The notes: generated from the sequence alone by a model not told the origin. Numbered from the stretch's first letter, positions 39,933 to 48,136 are shown. The stretch is 64,000 bases of DNA from Pseudomonas alkylphenolica (GCF_000746525.1 NZ_CP009048.1:842501-906500); one strand, 5' to 3'. Translations and numbers: made by a program.

Positions 39933-40501
39933 TTCCCTTTGAACACTGCATTGAGATATGAGTAAAGCTTGGTGGTTGCTTGTGTTTGTAAGGTCGAGAT
40001 GCTATCTATTACTTCTAAGGCTGAGGAGAAGTAGTTTTGGTTATGTTTACTTACAGGGGGCTGTTGCGAAGGGCATGCGGTATCGTAGGAGGTCGAGTCA
40101 ATTAGGTTTTCTACAAAAAGACTACCTGTCGGGCTCAATAGGTACTTAATTGAACCGGGATCTGTTTGGTAATCACATGCCAACATTCCACGTGCTGCTA
40201 ACTCTTTGATTAGAGCTTTAAGCTTTGAACGATTGAAGAGTATGTCCACGTTTGTTGATAAGCTCTCAATGGTGTAGGTGTACTGAGAGTTAATTGGTGC
40301 GAATTTTTTTCCTGCCAATCTCAGTACTTCGTTAATCTTTGAAGGATTTTTGGTAAGGTATATGAATACTTGGATTTTTTCAAAGTCCAGTACTGCTTTT
40401 TTCTTTGAGGACAGGCCAAGCTTATAAATTATGAGCGCCAGCAACGAATAATTTAACGAGAAATCATCGTCTATCAATAAGTAAGGTAGCGCTTGATTCA
40501 T
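39929..40501 (-). CDS. ABC-three-component system middle component
   Basis: A 190-residue, mostly helical protein: LNYSLLALIIYKLGLSSKKK at the start, DFEKIQVFIYLTKNPSKINE, and a winged-helix-like stretch (LKALIKELAARGMLACDYQ then IKYLLSPTGSLFVENLI, residues about 95-135). Its size, its position between effector and ATPase and the start-stop overlap on both sides (ATGA with the effector, TTGA with the ATPase) identify it as the small middle component that links the two in ABC-3C loci. I assign this mainly by context; its sequence alone is not diagnostic. Confidence 0.75.
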   Translation of the reverse strand: MNQALPYLLIDDDFSLNYSLLALIIYKLGLSSKKKAVLDFEKIQVFIYLTKNPSKINEVLRLAGKKFAPINSQYTYTIESLSTNVDILFNRSKLKALIKELAARGMLACDYQTDPGSIKYLLSPTGSLFVENLIDSTSYDTACPSQQPPVSKHNQNYFSSALEVIDSISTLQTQATTKLYSYLNAVFKGN

Positions 40502-41709
40502 TGTGGTGATCCTTTTTTCGCTAGAACTTCCTCAATGGAAGTGCTGGCGGACCATACAACGTCAATATCCTCCTTGTTGGCAAGCTGATGGATCATGCCT
40601 TTCTTGTGAACCCCATCTAATTCAGCTAGCAACGTTTTAAGGTATAAGCCGTCCTCGCTCATTATTTTAGCATGCACTCGTTGCACGAACTGATCTGGAG
40701 TGGTTTTGTTAGCTATATGGTGTTCGTGCTCTTGGCGATAAATTTCTCTTACTTTGCCATACAGGACGCTGAGAAGCTTTTTGTCATGGTCGCTGGTGAA
40801 CAGTTTTCTGGCTTCTTCGGCATTAAAGAAGTAACCTTTTGCGTTACCTGTAATACCTTCGTGAACATCGGCTATGACCATCTTGAGTACAAAAAAATGA
40901 TCATCGTATTGGTTGTTATCTTTGAAATCCTGTACTGCAAGGGGGGCTTTGTATGCCGCTTCAAACTCTAAGATATACTTAACTACCGCCTTGTAGACTG
41001 TTTCGTCTTTGCTTTTGGGTTTGCAGATACTGGTATGATCCTCATCCACCGCTCTTGAGTCTTTTTTCAGACTTTCAATCGCAAGTGCGCTTTTTTTGTC
41101 AACAAATTTATCATGTGCACCATAGATGTATTTTGTAGGTGGTGGGGTAGACGTGTTTATCCAGTCTCGGCTGAATTGGTAGACCGCATCACTCAAGACA
41201 CTCAGATCATTAAGTTGAACGTTAGAGGATAGGAAAGACCCCATGTTCGCAATTTTTGCCCCAGTGTGTGGGACTGCGAGAGAAATAAATCCCTTAACTG
41301 CTGTTGACTGGGTTTCCTCCAACTGGCCAAGAATGCATGCCTTTGATATCAGACCACCCATGCTGTGTGCGATGACCATGACTTTCTCATAGTCACTGAG
41401 ATTAACTTCAAATTCTGTACGTAACAATTGAGCGATTTCAGTGATTGGAAGATTTGTTCTGATACTCTTTCTTGAGCTAAATAGACGTGAAAATAAGCTT
41501 TTGGTAACACCATACGTGGTGGTGAATGTGGTGAAATAATTGAAGCACCCAATATCGTAACGGTCACTTAGCTGCGGGTCGGTTGCTAAAAGATTCGGAA
41601 ATGAGATGTTGTCGTCAAAAGACCAGGTCTCTTGGCCCCCTTTTAAACCGTGTACGAAAATCACCGCGTTGGGTTTGTTCTCTTTTTTTACCCATGTGAT
41701 CATACTCAT
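40498..41709 (-). CDS. Alpha/beta-hydrolase effector with ABC-3C C-terminal domain
   Basis: A 403-residue protein. The N-terminal alpha/beta-hydrolase (residues about 10-250) has the oxyanion motif FVHGLKGGQETW, the nucleophile elbow AHSMGGL (Ser116), and candidate acid and base in YGAHDKFVD (Asp200) and DEDHTSI (His225); it resembles DUF676/PGAP1-type lipases or esterases. The C-terminal domain (about 265-390) contains DDHFFVLKMVIADVHEGIT, YGKVREIYRQE and the ending KKGMIHQLANKEDIDVVW. I recognise this last pattern from the effector C-terminal domains of ABC-3C systems. The ATG at 41709 (AAAGGA upstream) is preferred; the frame's opening at 41913 reads through intergenic DNA. Confidence 0.85.
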   Translation of the reverse strand: MSMITWVKKENKPNAVIFVHGLKGGQETWSFDDNISFPNLLATDPQLSDRYDIGCFNYFTTFTTTYGVTKSLFSRLFSSRKSIRTNLPITEIAQLLRTEFEVNLSDYEKVMVIAHSMGGLISKACILGQLEETQSTAVKGFISLAVPHTGAKIANMGSFLSSNVQLNDLSVLSDAVYQFSRDWINTSTPPPTKYIYGAHDKFVDKKSALAIESLKKDSRAVDEDHTSICKPKSKDETVYKAVVKYILEFEAAYKAPLAVQDFKDNNQYDDHFFVLKMVIADVHEGITGNAKGYFFNAEEARKLFTSDHDKKLLSVLYGKVREIYRQEHEHHIANKTTPDQFVQRVHAKIMSEDGLYLKTLLAELDGVHKKGMIHQLANKEDIDVVWSASTSIEEVLAKKGSPQ

Positions 41710-41774
41710 CTGGATGTCCTTTTTCCGAGTGGACGACTGTCGTAGCCGCGAATAACGATGCGAGTCGACAGAAA

Positions 41775-41803
41775 ATATTGCGTTCTGGAGGTAGTGTTGG
41801 CAA
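41775..41803 (-). promoter_or_regulatory. Possible promoter of the ABC-3C operon
   Basis: On the minus strand TTGCCA (41798-41803) and CAATAT (41775-41780) are 17 bases apart and end 65 bases before the proposed effector start. The -35 matches 5 of 6 positions, the -10 only 3 of 6, so this is tentative. Confidence 0.3.
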
Positions 41804-41913
41804 GAGTGCGCTAACGCCTTACCGGCCAAGCGAAGTCGTGAGCATAGTGCTTTTGGGGGGCGAATAGCCATCAGAGCGTCGAGTCGACTTCTAGATTCCC
41901 TCGCCGTGGCCAC

Positions 41914-42256
41914 TCTGGCTGGTTACGAGTCTCGGGATTTACTGCACATCCTATCTATCAACGCGAGTACTCATCGCGCTGAGGCCAGTTGAGTGCTCAT
42001 AGCCGTTAGAGCTAGCATTTATATCGCGCTTGGCTCGCAAGCGTACAGTCATCTCATCTTGCGTAACTCAGCCGGTTGCCAACGATGGGGTAACAACTCC
42101 CTATATCACTCGCTCGCTGCATCAACAGCCGAGTGAAACGCCCTTCAAATAAGAGAAGTTCGGGTCAGACCACGGTTTCAATTGTTCGTAAACGTGGTCT
42201 GAGCACGTCTCTCCCCGTCGCTATTCAACCTCAAGCCGTCGGCGCATAGAGGCTCG
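41914..42256. other. Gene-free island edge with an inverted repeat
   Basis: About 340 bases without a gene, at the point where base composition returns towards the core value. It contains a perfect 10-base inverted repeat, tcagaccacg at 42165-42174 and cgtggtctga at 42193-42202, separated by 18 bases. No integrase and no direct repeat of the tRNA-Thr 3' end are seen here. Confidence 0.6.
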
Positions 42257-42343
42257 GTGGGAGCGGGTTTGCCCCGCGATTCTGGCGATGGGGAATGTCT
42301 GCCATATTGCCGTGAGTCTGTCGCGGGGCAAGCCCGCTCCCAC
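42257..42343. repeat. REPIN, copy 5
   Basis: Paired inverted REP units with a loop of about 40 bases, between the island edge and the chemoreceptor gene. REP units of this type belong to the core genome, so the core probably resumes here. Confidence 0.92.
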
Positions 42344-42561
42344 CGGTGGAAGACCGCTTTTGGCCGATAGCAGCCCGTCTCTGAACAATTTCCCAAAGTC
42401 CACGGCTCTCTACAGAACACCCCACAAAGCCCGCTCACTGCGGGCTTTGTGTTCAGCCACATCCCCCGCCAAACGTCATCACCACCCCCTCCACCCTCAA
42501 GATTTCCCCCCTACAACCGATATCAATCAAATGTCCCGGTAAAAAGACTACTGAACACACC

Positions 42562-44436
42562 ATGAACAAAAATCTGCGTTTCAGTCACAAAATTCTTTTG
42601 GTCGCGTCATTGATCGTGATGCTCGCCTTTACCCTGTTCACCCTGTACAGCGACTACCTCCAGCGTAATGCGACACGCATTAATCTGGAAAACTACCTGG
42701 CAGAAATGGGTACCTCGACGTCCACCAACATCCGCAACCTGCTGGAGGGGCGGATCAGTCTGGTGGAAAACCTGGCACAGAACATTGCCCAGGACCCAGC
42801 CAACGCTGAGACGCTGATGGGCCAGAATGCTCTGATCTCGAGCTTTCTCACCGTCTACCTGGGCAAGGTCGATGGCGGTTTCAGTGTTCGTCCAGACGCC
42901 AAGATGCCCGACGGCTATGATCCGCGCACCCGCCCCTGGTACAAGGACGGGATGAGCGCCAGCGGCGCGATTCTCACCGAGCCCTATATCGATCTGACCA
43001 CCAACAAGATGGTCATCGGCATCCTCAGCAAGGTCTCCGGCAGCATCGGTGTGGTCGGGGGCGATCTGGCGCTGGATGGCCTGGTGGAAATCATCAACTC
43101 GCTGAACTTCGGCGGTATGGGGTATGCCTTCCTTGTCAACGATCAAGGCAAGATTCTGGTCCACCCGGACAACGCGCTGGTGATGAAGTCGCTGTCGGAT
43201 CTGTACCCTGCGAACACACCGAGGCTGTCTGCTGAGCTGACCGAGGTCGAAGCCAATGGCCAGGCCCGTCTGCTGACCTTCGCGCCTATCAAGGGCCTGC
43301 CCTCGGCCAATTGGTACATCGGTCTGTCGGTGGACAAGGACAAGGCCTACGCGATGCTCAGTGATTTCCGCACCTCGGCAATCATTGCCACGCTTATCGC
43401 GGTGGCCATCATTATCACGCTGCTCGGCCTGCTGATCCGTGTCCTGCTGCAACCGTTGAACACGATGATCCGGGCGATGGAAGACATCGCCGAAGGTGAA
43501 GGGGATCTGACCAAGCGCCTGACCATCCACAGTCAGGACGAGTTCGGTGCTCTGGGTACTGCGTTCAACCGTTTCGTTGAGCGTATTCATACCTCGATCC
43601 GCGAGGTGTCTTCAGCCACCGAGCAGGTCAACGAAGTGGCATTGCGGGTGGTTAGCGCTTCCAACTCGTCGATGGTCAATTCCGACGAGCAGTCCAACCG
43701 CACCAACAGCGTTGCGGCGGCCATCAACCAGCTCGGCGCCGCCGCCCAGGAAATCGCCCATAACGCCGCGCAGGCGTCGCAACAGGCAAGCTCGGCGCGT
43801 CACCTGGCCGAAGAAGGCCAGCAGGTGGTCGATCGCAGCATTGCCGCGATGAATCGTCTGTCGGATCTGATCAGCACGTCCAGCTCGCACATCGAGACGC
43901 TCAACAGCAAGACCGTAAACATCGGCCAGATCCTCGAAGTGATCACCAGCATCTCGCAGCAGACCAACCTGCTGGCGCTCAACGCCGCGATCGAAGCGGC
44001 CCGCGCCGGTGAGGCCGGGCGCGGTTTCGCGGTGGTCGCCGATGAAGTGCGTAACCTTGCGCACCGTACTCAGGAGTCGGCGCAGCAAGTACAGAACATG
44101 ATCGAGGAGCTGCAGGTCGGCGCCCGCGAGTCGGTTGACACCATGGGCCAGAGCCAGCGTCACAGCCAGGACAGCGTCGAGATCGCCAATCAGGCCGGTG
44201 AGCGTCTGGGCAGCGTGACCCTGCGCATCGGCGAGATCGACGGCATGAACCAGTCGGTGGCCACCGCTACCGAGGAGCAGACCGCCGTGGTTGACTCGAT
44301 CAACATGGACATCAACGAGATCAACATGCTCAACCAGGAAGGGGTGGAAAACCTGCAGTCCACCCTGCGCGCCTGCACCGACCTGGAGCAGCAAGCCGCT
44401 CGCCTGAAACACCTGGTGGGCAGCTTCCGTATCTGA
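42562..44436 (+). CDS. Methyl-accepting chemotaxis protein with dCache ligand domain
   Basis: A 624-residue chemoreceptor. It has an N-terminal membrane segment (about 9-30), a periplasmic dCache domain (about 35-270), a second membrane segment (about 275-300), HAMP (about 300-355) and a signalling hairpin with the conserved tip [20 protein letters not shown]. The dCache domain carries RPW (in [11 protein letters not shown]), then EPYID and GGDLALDGL. This spacing of R-x-W, Y-x-D and a later Asp matches the amino-acid-binding dCache signature known from PctA. Amino-acid ligand sensing is therefore likely. No other chemotaxis gene is nearby. Confidence 0.92.
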   Translation: MNKNLRFSHKILLVASLIVMLAFTLFTLYSDYLQRNATRINLENYLAEMGTSTSTNIRNLLEGRISLVENLAQNIAQDPANAETLMGQNALISSFLTVYLGKVDGGFSVRPDAKMPDGYDPRTRPWYKDGMSASGAILTEPYIDLTTNKMVIGILSKVSGSIGVVGGDLALDGLVEIINSLNFGGMGYAFLVNDQGKILVHPDNALVMKSLSDLYPANTPRLSAELTEVEANGQARLLTFAPIKGLPSANWYIGLSVDKDKAYAMLSDFRTSAIIATLIAVAIIITLLGLLIRVLLQPLNTMIRAMEDIAEGEGDLTKRLTIHSQDEFGALGTAFNRFVERIHTSIREVSSATEQVNEVALRVVSASNSSMVNSDEQSNRTNSVAAAINQLGAAAQEIAHNAAQASQQASSARHLAEEGQQVVDRSIAAMNRLSDLISTSSSHIETLNSKTVNIGQILEVITSISQQTNLLALNAAIEAARAGEAGRGFAVVADEVRNLAHRTQESAQQVQNMIEELQVGARESVDTMGQSQRHSQDSVEIANQAGERLGSVTLRIGEIDGMNQSVATATEEQTAVVDSINMDINEINMLNQEGVENLQSTLRACTDLEQQAARLKHLVGSFRI

Positions 44437-44496
44437 TCCGCGCCTGTCGAAATTCCGCGCCTACAGCGACAAGCCCTGTAGGCGCGGGATTTGAAC

Positions 44497-44694
44497 TCAC
44501 TCGCCGTCATCCTCGGGGAGTTCATCGGTAACCATGACTCGCGCATGCGCGCTGTGCTCGTCTTCGATGCGTAAGCCGAAGTAGCGGGAGTCATTGGCGT
44601 CCCAAAACGCCTCGACCTGTGTCATGAGTGCGTTGTTAAGCAGCACCTCAGCACTACGCTCCAGGATGATTGAGTAACGTCTTTCGGTGTTCAT
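44497..44694 (-). CDS. Small hypothetical protein
   Basis: A 65-residue acidic protein (MNTERRYSIILERSAEVLLN at the start, VMVTDELPEDDGE at the end). The frame uses codons in a protein-like way, but no ribosome-binding site is visible and I recognise no family. It faces the chemoreceptor gene tail to tail. Confidence 0.42.
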   Translation of the reverse strand: MNTERRYSIILERSAEVLLNNALMTQVEAFWDANDSRYFGLRIEDEHSAHARVMVTDELPEDDGE

Positions 44695-44795
44695 TACAAA
44701 GGAGGCTCGCTACAGCTGAGGGAAGAGGCTGGGGTGAACCAGCATCGTTGCCATTATGCCGCCTCACTCATTTTCGACCGCAACCGCTCATCGTT

Positions 44796-44876
44796 TCATT
44801 GAGTTTTTGCCTGTCGCGGGACGTTCGAACACCCCGGAATCATCCCGTGCGCCAAATCCTCAACCATCGCCTTGGA
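44796..44876 (-). pseudogene. DUF3077 3'-end remnant
   Basis: The minus strand reads SKAMVEDLAHGMIPGCSNV and ends a few residues later. It matches the C-terminal part of the intact DUF3077 gene at 45714 (KAMVEDLAHGMM). The similarity stops at gccttgg, where the IS3 remnant begins. It is the tail of a second DUF3077 copy cut by the insertion. Confidence 0.75.
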
Positions 44877-45168
44877 TATGGCCTATGAGCAGCATGGCCG
44901 GCCTCAGAGCGTTCTGTTTCACAGCGACCAAGGAAGCCAATACGGTAGCCGAAGCTTCCGTCAACGCACCGATGGAACGGTTGTTTCGCAGCTTGAAAAC
45001 GGAATGGGTACCGACCGTAGGCTATATGAGCGCTTCGCTGGCACAGCAGGATATCGGCCGGTTGTTGATGCAGCGCTACAACTGGCAACGGTCGCATCAA
45101 TTTAACGGCGGGCTGGCGCCCGCTGTGGCCGAGGAAAAACTTAACGCAGTGTCCGGGATGAGTTGACC
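44877..45168 (+). mobile_element. IS3-family transposase (OrfB) remnant
   Basis: Two frames together read the end of an IS3-type DDE integrase. AYEQHGRPQSVLFHSDQGSQ runs in one frame, then after an internal deletion NAPMERLFRSLKTEW and the ending RYNWQRSHQFNGGLAPAVAE run in another. The stretch between FRQ and NAPMERLF (about 17 residues in relatives, with part of the catalytic motif) is lost, and so is everything before the second catalytic Asp. It cannot be active. The sequence ttgaccactaca after the stop may be the right IS end. Confidence 0.82.
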
Positions 45169-45229
45169 ACTACATACGAAGGCTAGTGCTCAGAGTAGGG
45201 CGGCGCACTTCCGGCTCCGCCCAGGCGTT

Positions 45230-45448
45230 TCAACCTTTATTCGCGTTGAGCTTGCGCAGCTCTTCGTAGGTAGCAGACTGGACGAACCAGAAGCCGGAAA
45301 CGATGCACCAAACCAAGGTGCCGACCACGAAAATCCCCAGGGCTGGCAAGAAGCCGCTGGTGAAGATGGCGATGAAAGAGAAAAGCCAGATCACGGCCAG
45401 GGAGACGTAGAGGACGATGTTGTTGACGCTGATGACGAAGTCTTTCAC
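45230..45448 (-). CDS. Small two-helix membrane protein
   Basis: A 72-residue protein with two transmembrane helices (IVLYVSLAVIWLFSFIAIFT and LGIFVVGTLVWCIVSGFWF) and a charged C-terminus (YEELRKLNANKG). GTG start with aaggaa 9 bases upstream. No known domain is recognised; small proteins of this type are frequent in Pseudomonas. Confidence 0.68.
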   Translation of the reverse strand: MKDFVISVNNIVLYVSLAVIWLFSFIAIFTSGFLPALGIFVVGTLVWCIVSGFWFVQSATYEELRKLNANKG

Positions 45449-45713
45449 AGGGCGTATTCCTTGCGGGAAGTCAAAAATTACCCCTCCGGGGGCATAAGAA
45501 TGCTATCACATTGCCATGATCTGGGTGGCGAACACGGCCGATGCCATCGGACCCGGTGTTCATGCAAGATACCTCTGACAGGATGTTAAGTGATGCGGCA
45601 TGCAAGATTCGAAAGCGGGCAGCTTTATTTGTTAGGTGCCCACACAGTGTTGAGTCTCCATTGCATAAGGCCAACGATGCTATTCAATTTATTTGGGGTA
45701 AATGAACCAGGCA

Positions 45714-46031
45714 TCAACTTGTACTCTTGATGTGCCCCGAGCTCCCCACCATCATCCCATGCGCCAAATCCTCAACCATCGCCTTGGCCATCCCGCTCAG
45801 GTAATGCGCTGCACAAATCATCGCTTCATCCTGCTCAAACAACACATGCTGGGTAAGTTTGCTCACACAGTTCATCAACAGCGCCGCCTGCTCCAGAACA
45901 AAGTCCGCATTGTGCCCAGGCTCAACCCGGAACAGGCGGTCAGCGGCCGTGCCGCTCGCGCCTTCTCCGAATACCCCGACGCCTATTGTTTTCAAACCGG
46001 TACTGCTGCCTTTAATCGAATCCTCGTTCAT
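45714..46031 (-). CDS. DUF3077 protein
   Basis: A 105-residue protein starting MNEDSIKGSSTGLKTIGVGV, with LFRVEPGHNADFVLEQAALL and AMICAAHYLSGMAKAMVEDL, which fits the DUF3077 family of pseudomonads (function unknown). A gggaga ribosome-binding site supports 46031 as the start. It lies 76 bases downstream of the DUF6124-like gene on the same strand; the two types often occur together. Confidence 0.78.
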   Translation of the reverse strand: MNEDSIKGSSTGLKTIGVGVFGEGASGTAADRLFRVEPGHNADFVLEQAALLMNCVSKLTQHVLFEQDEAMICAAHYLSGMAKAMVEDLAHGMMVGSSGHIKSTS

Positions 46032-46107
46032 CCATTTTCTCCCGGCATGCATACGCCCTAAGCAGCCAGCCTTGCCGCAGCAACACTGGCGCTTACTTGT
46101 GGATAAC

Positions 46108-46335
46108 TCAGTGTTGTGACTGAACCCTGCTCAACGCCACTTCAACCAAACTTCGGGCGTTGTCGATTTCATGCATGGTGGACAAGGTCAGGATCTGACC
46201 TGGGGAGCTGGAATGGAGGAGGACGGTCTGTTGCGCCACGGTCATGGCACAGACCAGGTATTCAGAGATCTGGACGAGGATGTCTTCGAGGGATTGGTTA
46301 ATGTGAAGCGGTGGATCAGGAACGATTTTTAGCAT
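46108..46335 (-). CDS. DUF6124-like protein
   Basis: A 75-residue helical protein (MLKIVPDPPLHINQSLEDIL, then SEYLVCAMTVAQQTVLLHSS and MHEIDNARSLVEVALSRVQ). It resembles the short Pseudomonas DUF6124 family. The start at 46335 is preferred to 46368 as relatives begin MLKIVPDPP. Probably in an operon with the DUF3077 gene; function unknown. Confidence 0.75.
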   Translation of the reverse strand: MLKIVPDPPLHINQSLEDILVQISEYLVCAMTVAQQTVLLHSSSPGQILTLSTMHEIDNARSLVEVALSRVQSQH

Positions 46336-46802
46336 GGTAGCCTCCCAGTGATCGGAGCCGCCACGCATCTGCTGTCAAACAAATGGGTGGCAACTGTACG
46401 CGGGTTGACAGACCGAACACCGGGGAACTCGGCGCACACGAAGGTGCCCCACGTACAATTGCCATAAAGGTTTGCACATGTTCCGCGATGATATCGGCCT
46501 GTCAAAACCGGTCGTTGAAATTGGCAACGACCGGTCGAGACTAGGCCCCTCGCGGGACCACTGCAATGGCTTGAAAGCGGCAGAAGTATGATTCGGAAAT
46601 GGACTACAGGGAATCGGGAAATTCTGAAGATTCGTTGCTTTGATGCAGTCTCTTTGCTTGAAATTCGAGCAAACTGCAGCCGGGCTCGCGTTACAAATCA
46701 ACCGGGCGGGGCAGGTGACCCTGCCAAGGCGCAGGCCATCATAGAGTTCTGCGTTTTATACGAAGGGCAACCAATGCCCTCATTTTTTTGCTGGGGCGAT
46801 GG
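46336..46802. other. Gene-free stretch with hairpins
   Basis: No supportable gene in 467 bases. It contains a perfect 10-base inverted repeat (accggtcgtt at 46509-46518 and aacgaccggt at 46528-46537) without a T run. It ends in a terminator-like hairpin next to the transglycosylase gene. The stretch upstream of that hairpin may encode a small RNA. Confidence 0.55.
46765..46787 (+). terminator. Terminator-like hairpin just before the transglycosylase gene
   Basis: gggcaaccaatgccc (5-bp stem) is followed by cattttttt. It lies only about 15 bases before the ATG at 46803, so it would end an upstream short transcript or attenuate the gene. Confidence 0.55.
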
Positions 46803-47405
46803 ATGAAACAAGGGCTGGTTTGGGCACTGATGCTGATGTGTGTGATCTTGACTGGCTGCGCCACCGCGCCACCCAGGGATCAGAACAATCTCTGCAATAT
46901 CTTCCGCGAATACCCTGACTGGTACGAAGATTCGCTGGAGATGCAGGAAAAGTACGGCACGCCGCAACACGTGGCGATGGCGATCATGAAGCAGGAAAGC
47001 AGTTTCGTTCACGATGCGCTGCCACCCCGTGATTACCTGTTGTGGGTAATTCCCTGGGGGCGCGTGAGCTCGGCCTATGGTTATGCACAGGCCCAGGACC
47101 CGGTCTGGGGTGAGTACAAGGACGGCACCGGCAATGGCGGCTCGCGGGACAACTTTGATGACGCGATGATGTTCATCGGTTGGTACACCGACGGTACTCA
47201 ACGCCAGCTGGGAATCTCCAAGTGGGACACCTACAACCAGTACCTGGCTTACCACGAGGGGCGCGGTGGTTTCAGTCGTGGGACCTATCGCAGCAAGCCG
47301 TGGCTGATGCAGGTGGCGCGCAAGGTCGAGCAGCAGTCGAAGGTCTATGGTGCGCAGCTCAAGCAGTGCCGCACAGAGCTGGAGGAAGACACCGGCTGGT
47401 TCTGA
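46803..47405 (+). CDS. Lipoprotein with lytic transglycosylase (SLT-like) domain
   Basis: A 200-residue lipoprotein with signal peptide and lipobox LTGC (cysteine about 17). The domain contains MAIMKQESSFVHDALPPRDY, the usual position of the catalytic Glu of SLT-type lytic transglycosylases (the E in KQESSF), and YGYAQAQDPVWGEY. It would cut peptidoglycan at the outer membrane. The first frame codon is a TTG at 46788; the ATG at 46803 with ggggcg upstream is preferred. It is monocistronic. Confidence 0.84.
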   Translation: MKQGLVWALMLMCVILTGCATAPPRDQNNLCNIFREYPDWYEDSLEMQEKYGTPQHVAMAIMKQESSFVHDALPPRDYLLWVIPWGRVSSAYGYAQAQDPVWGEYKDGTGNGGSRDNFDDAMMFIGWYTDGTQRQLGISKWDTYNQYLAYHEGRGGFSRGTYRSKPWLMQVARKVEQQSKVYGAQLKQCRTELEEDTGWF

Positions 47406-47496
47406 TGCGCTCGGTTGTTGAAATGAAGCATGCGCTGCCAAGGAGGCAAGCTGCCGAATTCCGATGATTACCGCCGGTGTGAACCCGGCTACCGCT

Positions 47497-47528
47497 AATA
47501 AAATCGGCACTATAGTGCCGATTTTTTG
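47497..47528. terminator. Terminator after the transglycosylase gene
   Basis: The hairpin aaaatcggcactatagtgccgatttttt has A and T runs on both sides. Confidence 0.9.
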
Positions 47529-47618
47529 CATTAAATGCTTTTAACAAGAACTTTATTGCCGATTAGTGTGGGCAGAGCTATATTTTGCAGCATTAAAGTT
47601 CCGATTTACGAGGGCGTG

Positions 47619-47783
47619 ATGGCTGAGCAACTCACTCTGCAGGCCTTCGTGGAAGGCCAATGGCACGACGCGTTGGTACTTACCGTTCAAAATGAGCAGC
47701 GGGTGCCTGAAGGCGTACGCAAGGCACAATCCATTCCCGTGAATAATCTGGATGCCCGTTTGGCGGAGTGGGGCCTGCAATGA
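47619..47783 (+). CDS. Very short HipA-like ORF, probably a remnant
   Basis: A 54-residue frame (MAEQLTLQAFVEGQWHDALV at the start, ending LDARLAEWGLQ) whose first part resembles the N-terminal strands of HipA-type proteins. Full HipA toxins have 400 residues or more, so at most the two ends of such a gene remain, joined in frame. Its TGA overlaps the ATG of the HipB-like regulator. It may now serve only to couple translation, or may be a genuine small protein. Confidence 0.5.
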   Translation: MAEQLTLQAFVEGQWHDALVLTVQNEQRVPEGVRKAQSIPVNNLDARLAEWGLQ

Positions 47784-48136
47784 AGTTGATCTCGATTGAA
47801 GAGCGCCAAAAGCTCATTGAAGACATCAAGCTGAAAAATGTGGCTGGCCAGGAGACCCTCGGCACAACTATTCGCCGCTTGCGTGTCGAGGTGACCGGCC
47901 TTGATCAGGCAACCTTTGCTGCCATGTGCAAAATGTCGACGAAAGCGCTTTACCAGCTGGAAACTGACAAGGGCAATCCGACCATCAATACGCTTAACGG
48001 CATTCTGCGCATCTTCGGTATGAGGATGACCCTTGGCTCACTCATCAATATGCCGATCATTCCCGCAGAGGATCGTGCGCTCATCAAGAAACGCGGTGCG
48101 CGACCACCGGCCCGCAAGGCCAAGGCTGGCTTGTAA
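47780..48136 (+). CDS. HipB-like helix-turn-helix regulator
   Basis: A 118-residue XRE-family protein. The DNA-binding HTH spans about residues 30-85 (LGTTIRRLRVEVTGLDQATF, then CKMSTKALYQLETDKGNPTI), and the end is basic (KKRGARPPARKAKAGL). This is the antitoxin/repressor type of HipBA modules. The ATGA overlap with the short upstream ORF indicates coupling. No full-length toxin accompanies it in this window. Confidence 0.75.
   Translation: MKLISIEERQKLIEDIKLKNVAGQETLGTTIRRLRVEVTGLDQATFAAMCKMSTKALYQLETDKGNPTINTLNGILRIFGMRMTLGSLINMPIIPAEDRALIKKRGARPPARKAKAGL

Noticed and set aside
41710..41913. 68 extra N-terminal codons of the effector frame
   Set aside because: The extension lacks hydrolase features, contains the possible promoter, and a proper ribosome-binding site precedes the ATG at 41709.
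33914..42260. Direct repeat of the tRNA-Thr 3' end marking the far side of the island
   Set aside because: Read through to 42260; no copy of the gttcgattcctgtctccggc segment was found, only the unrelated tRNA-like element at 36435.
44670..44888. A 72-codon plus-strand frame before the IS3 remnant
   Set aside because: It overlaps a DUF3077 remnant on the other strand and has no recognisable sequence, despite an aaggagg-like stretch near its start.
46698..47531. A 277-codon minus-strand frame opposite the transglycosylase gene
   Set aside because: It is antisense to a gene with a signal peptide, lipobox and catalytic motif; no coding signal of its own.
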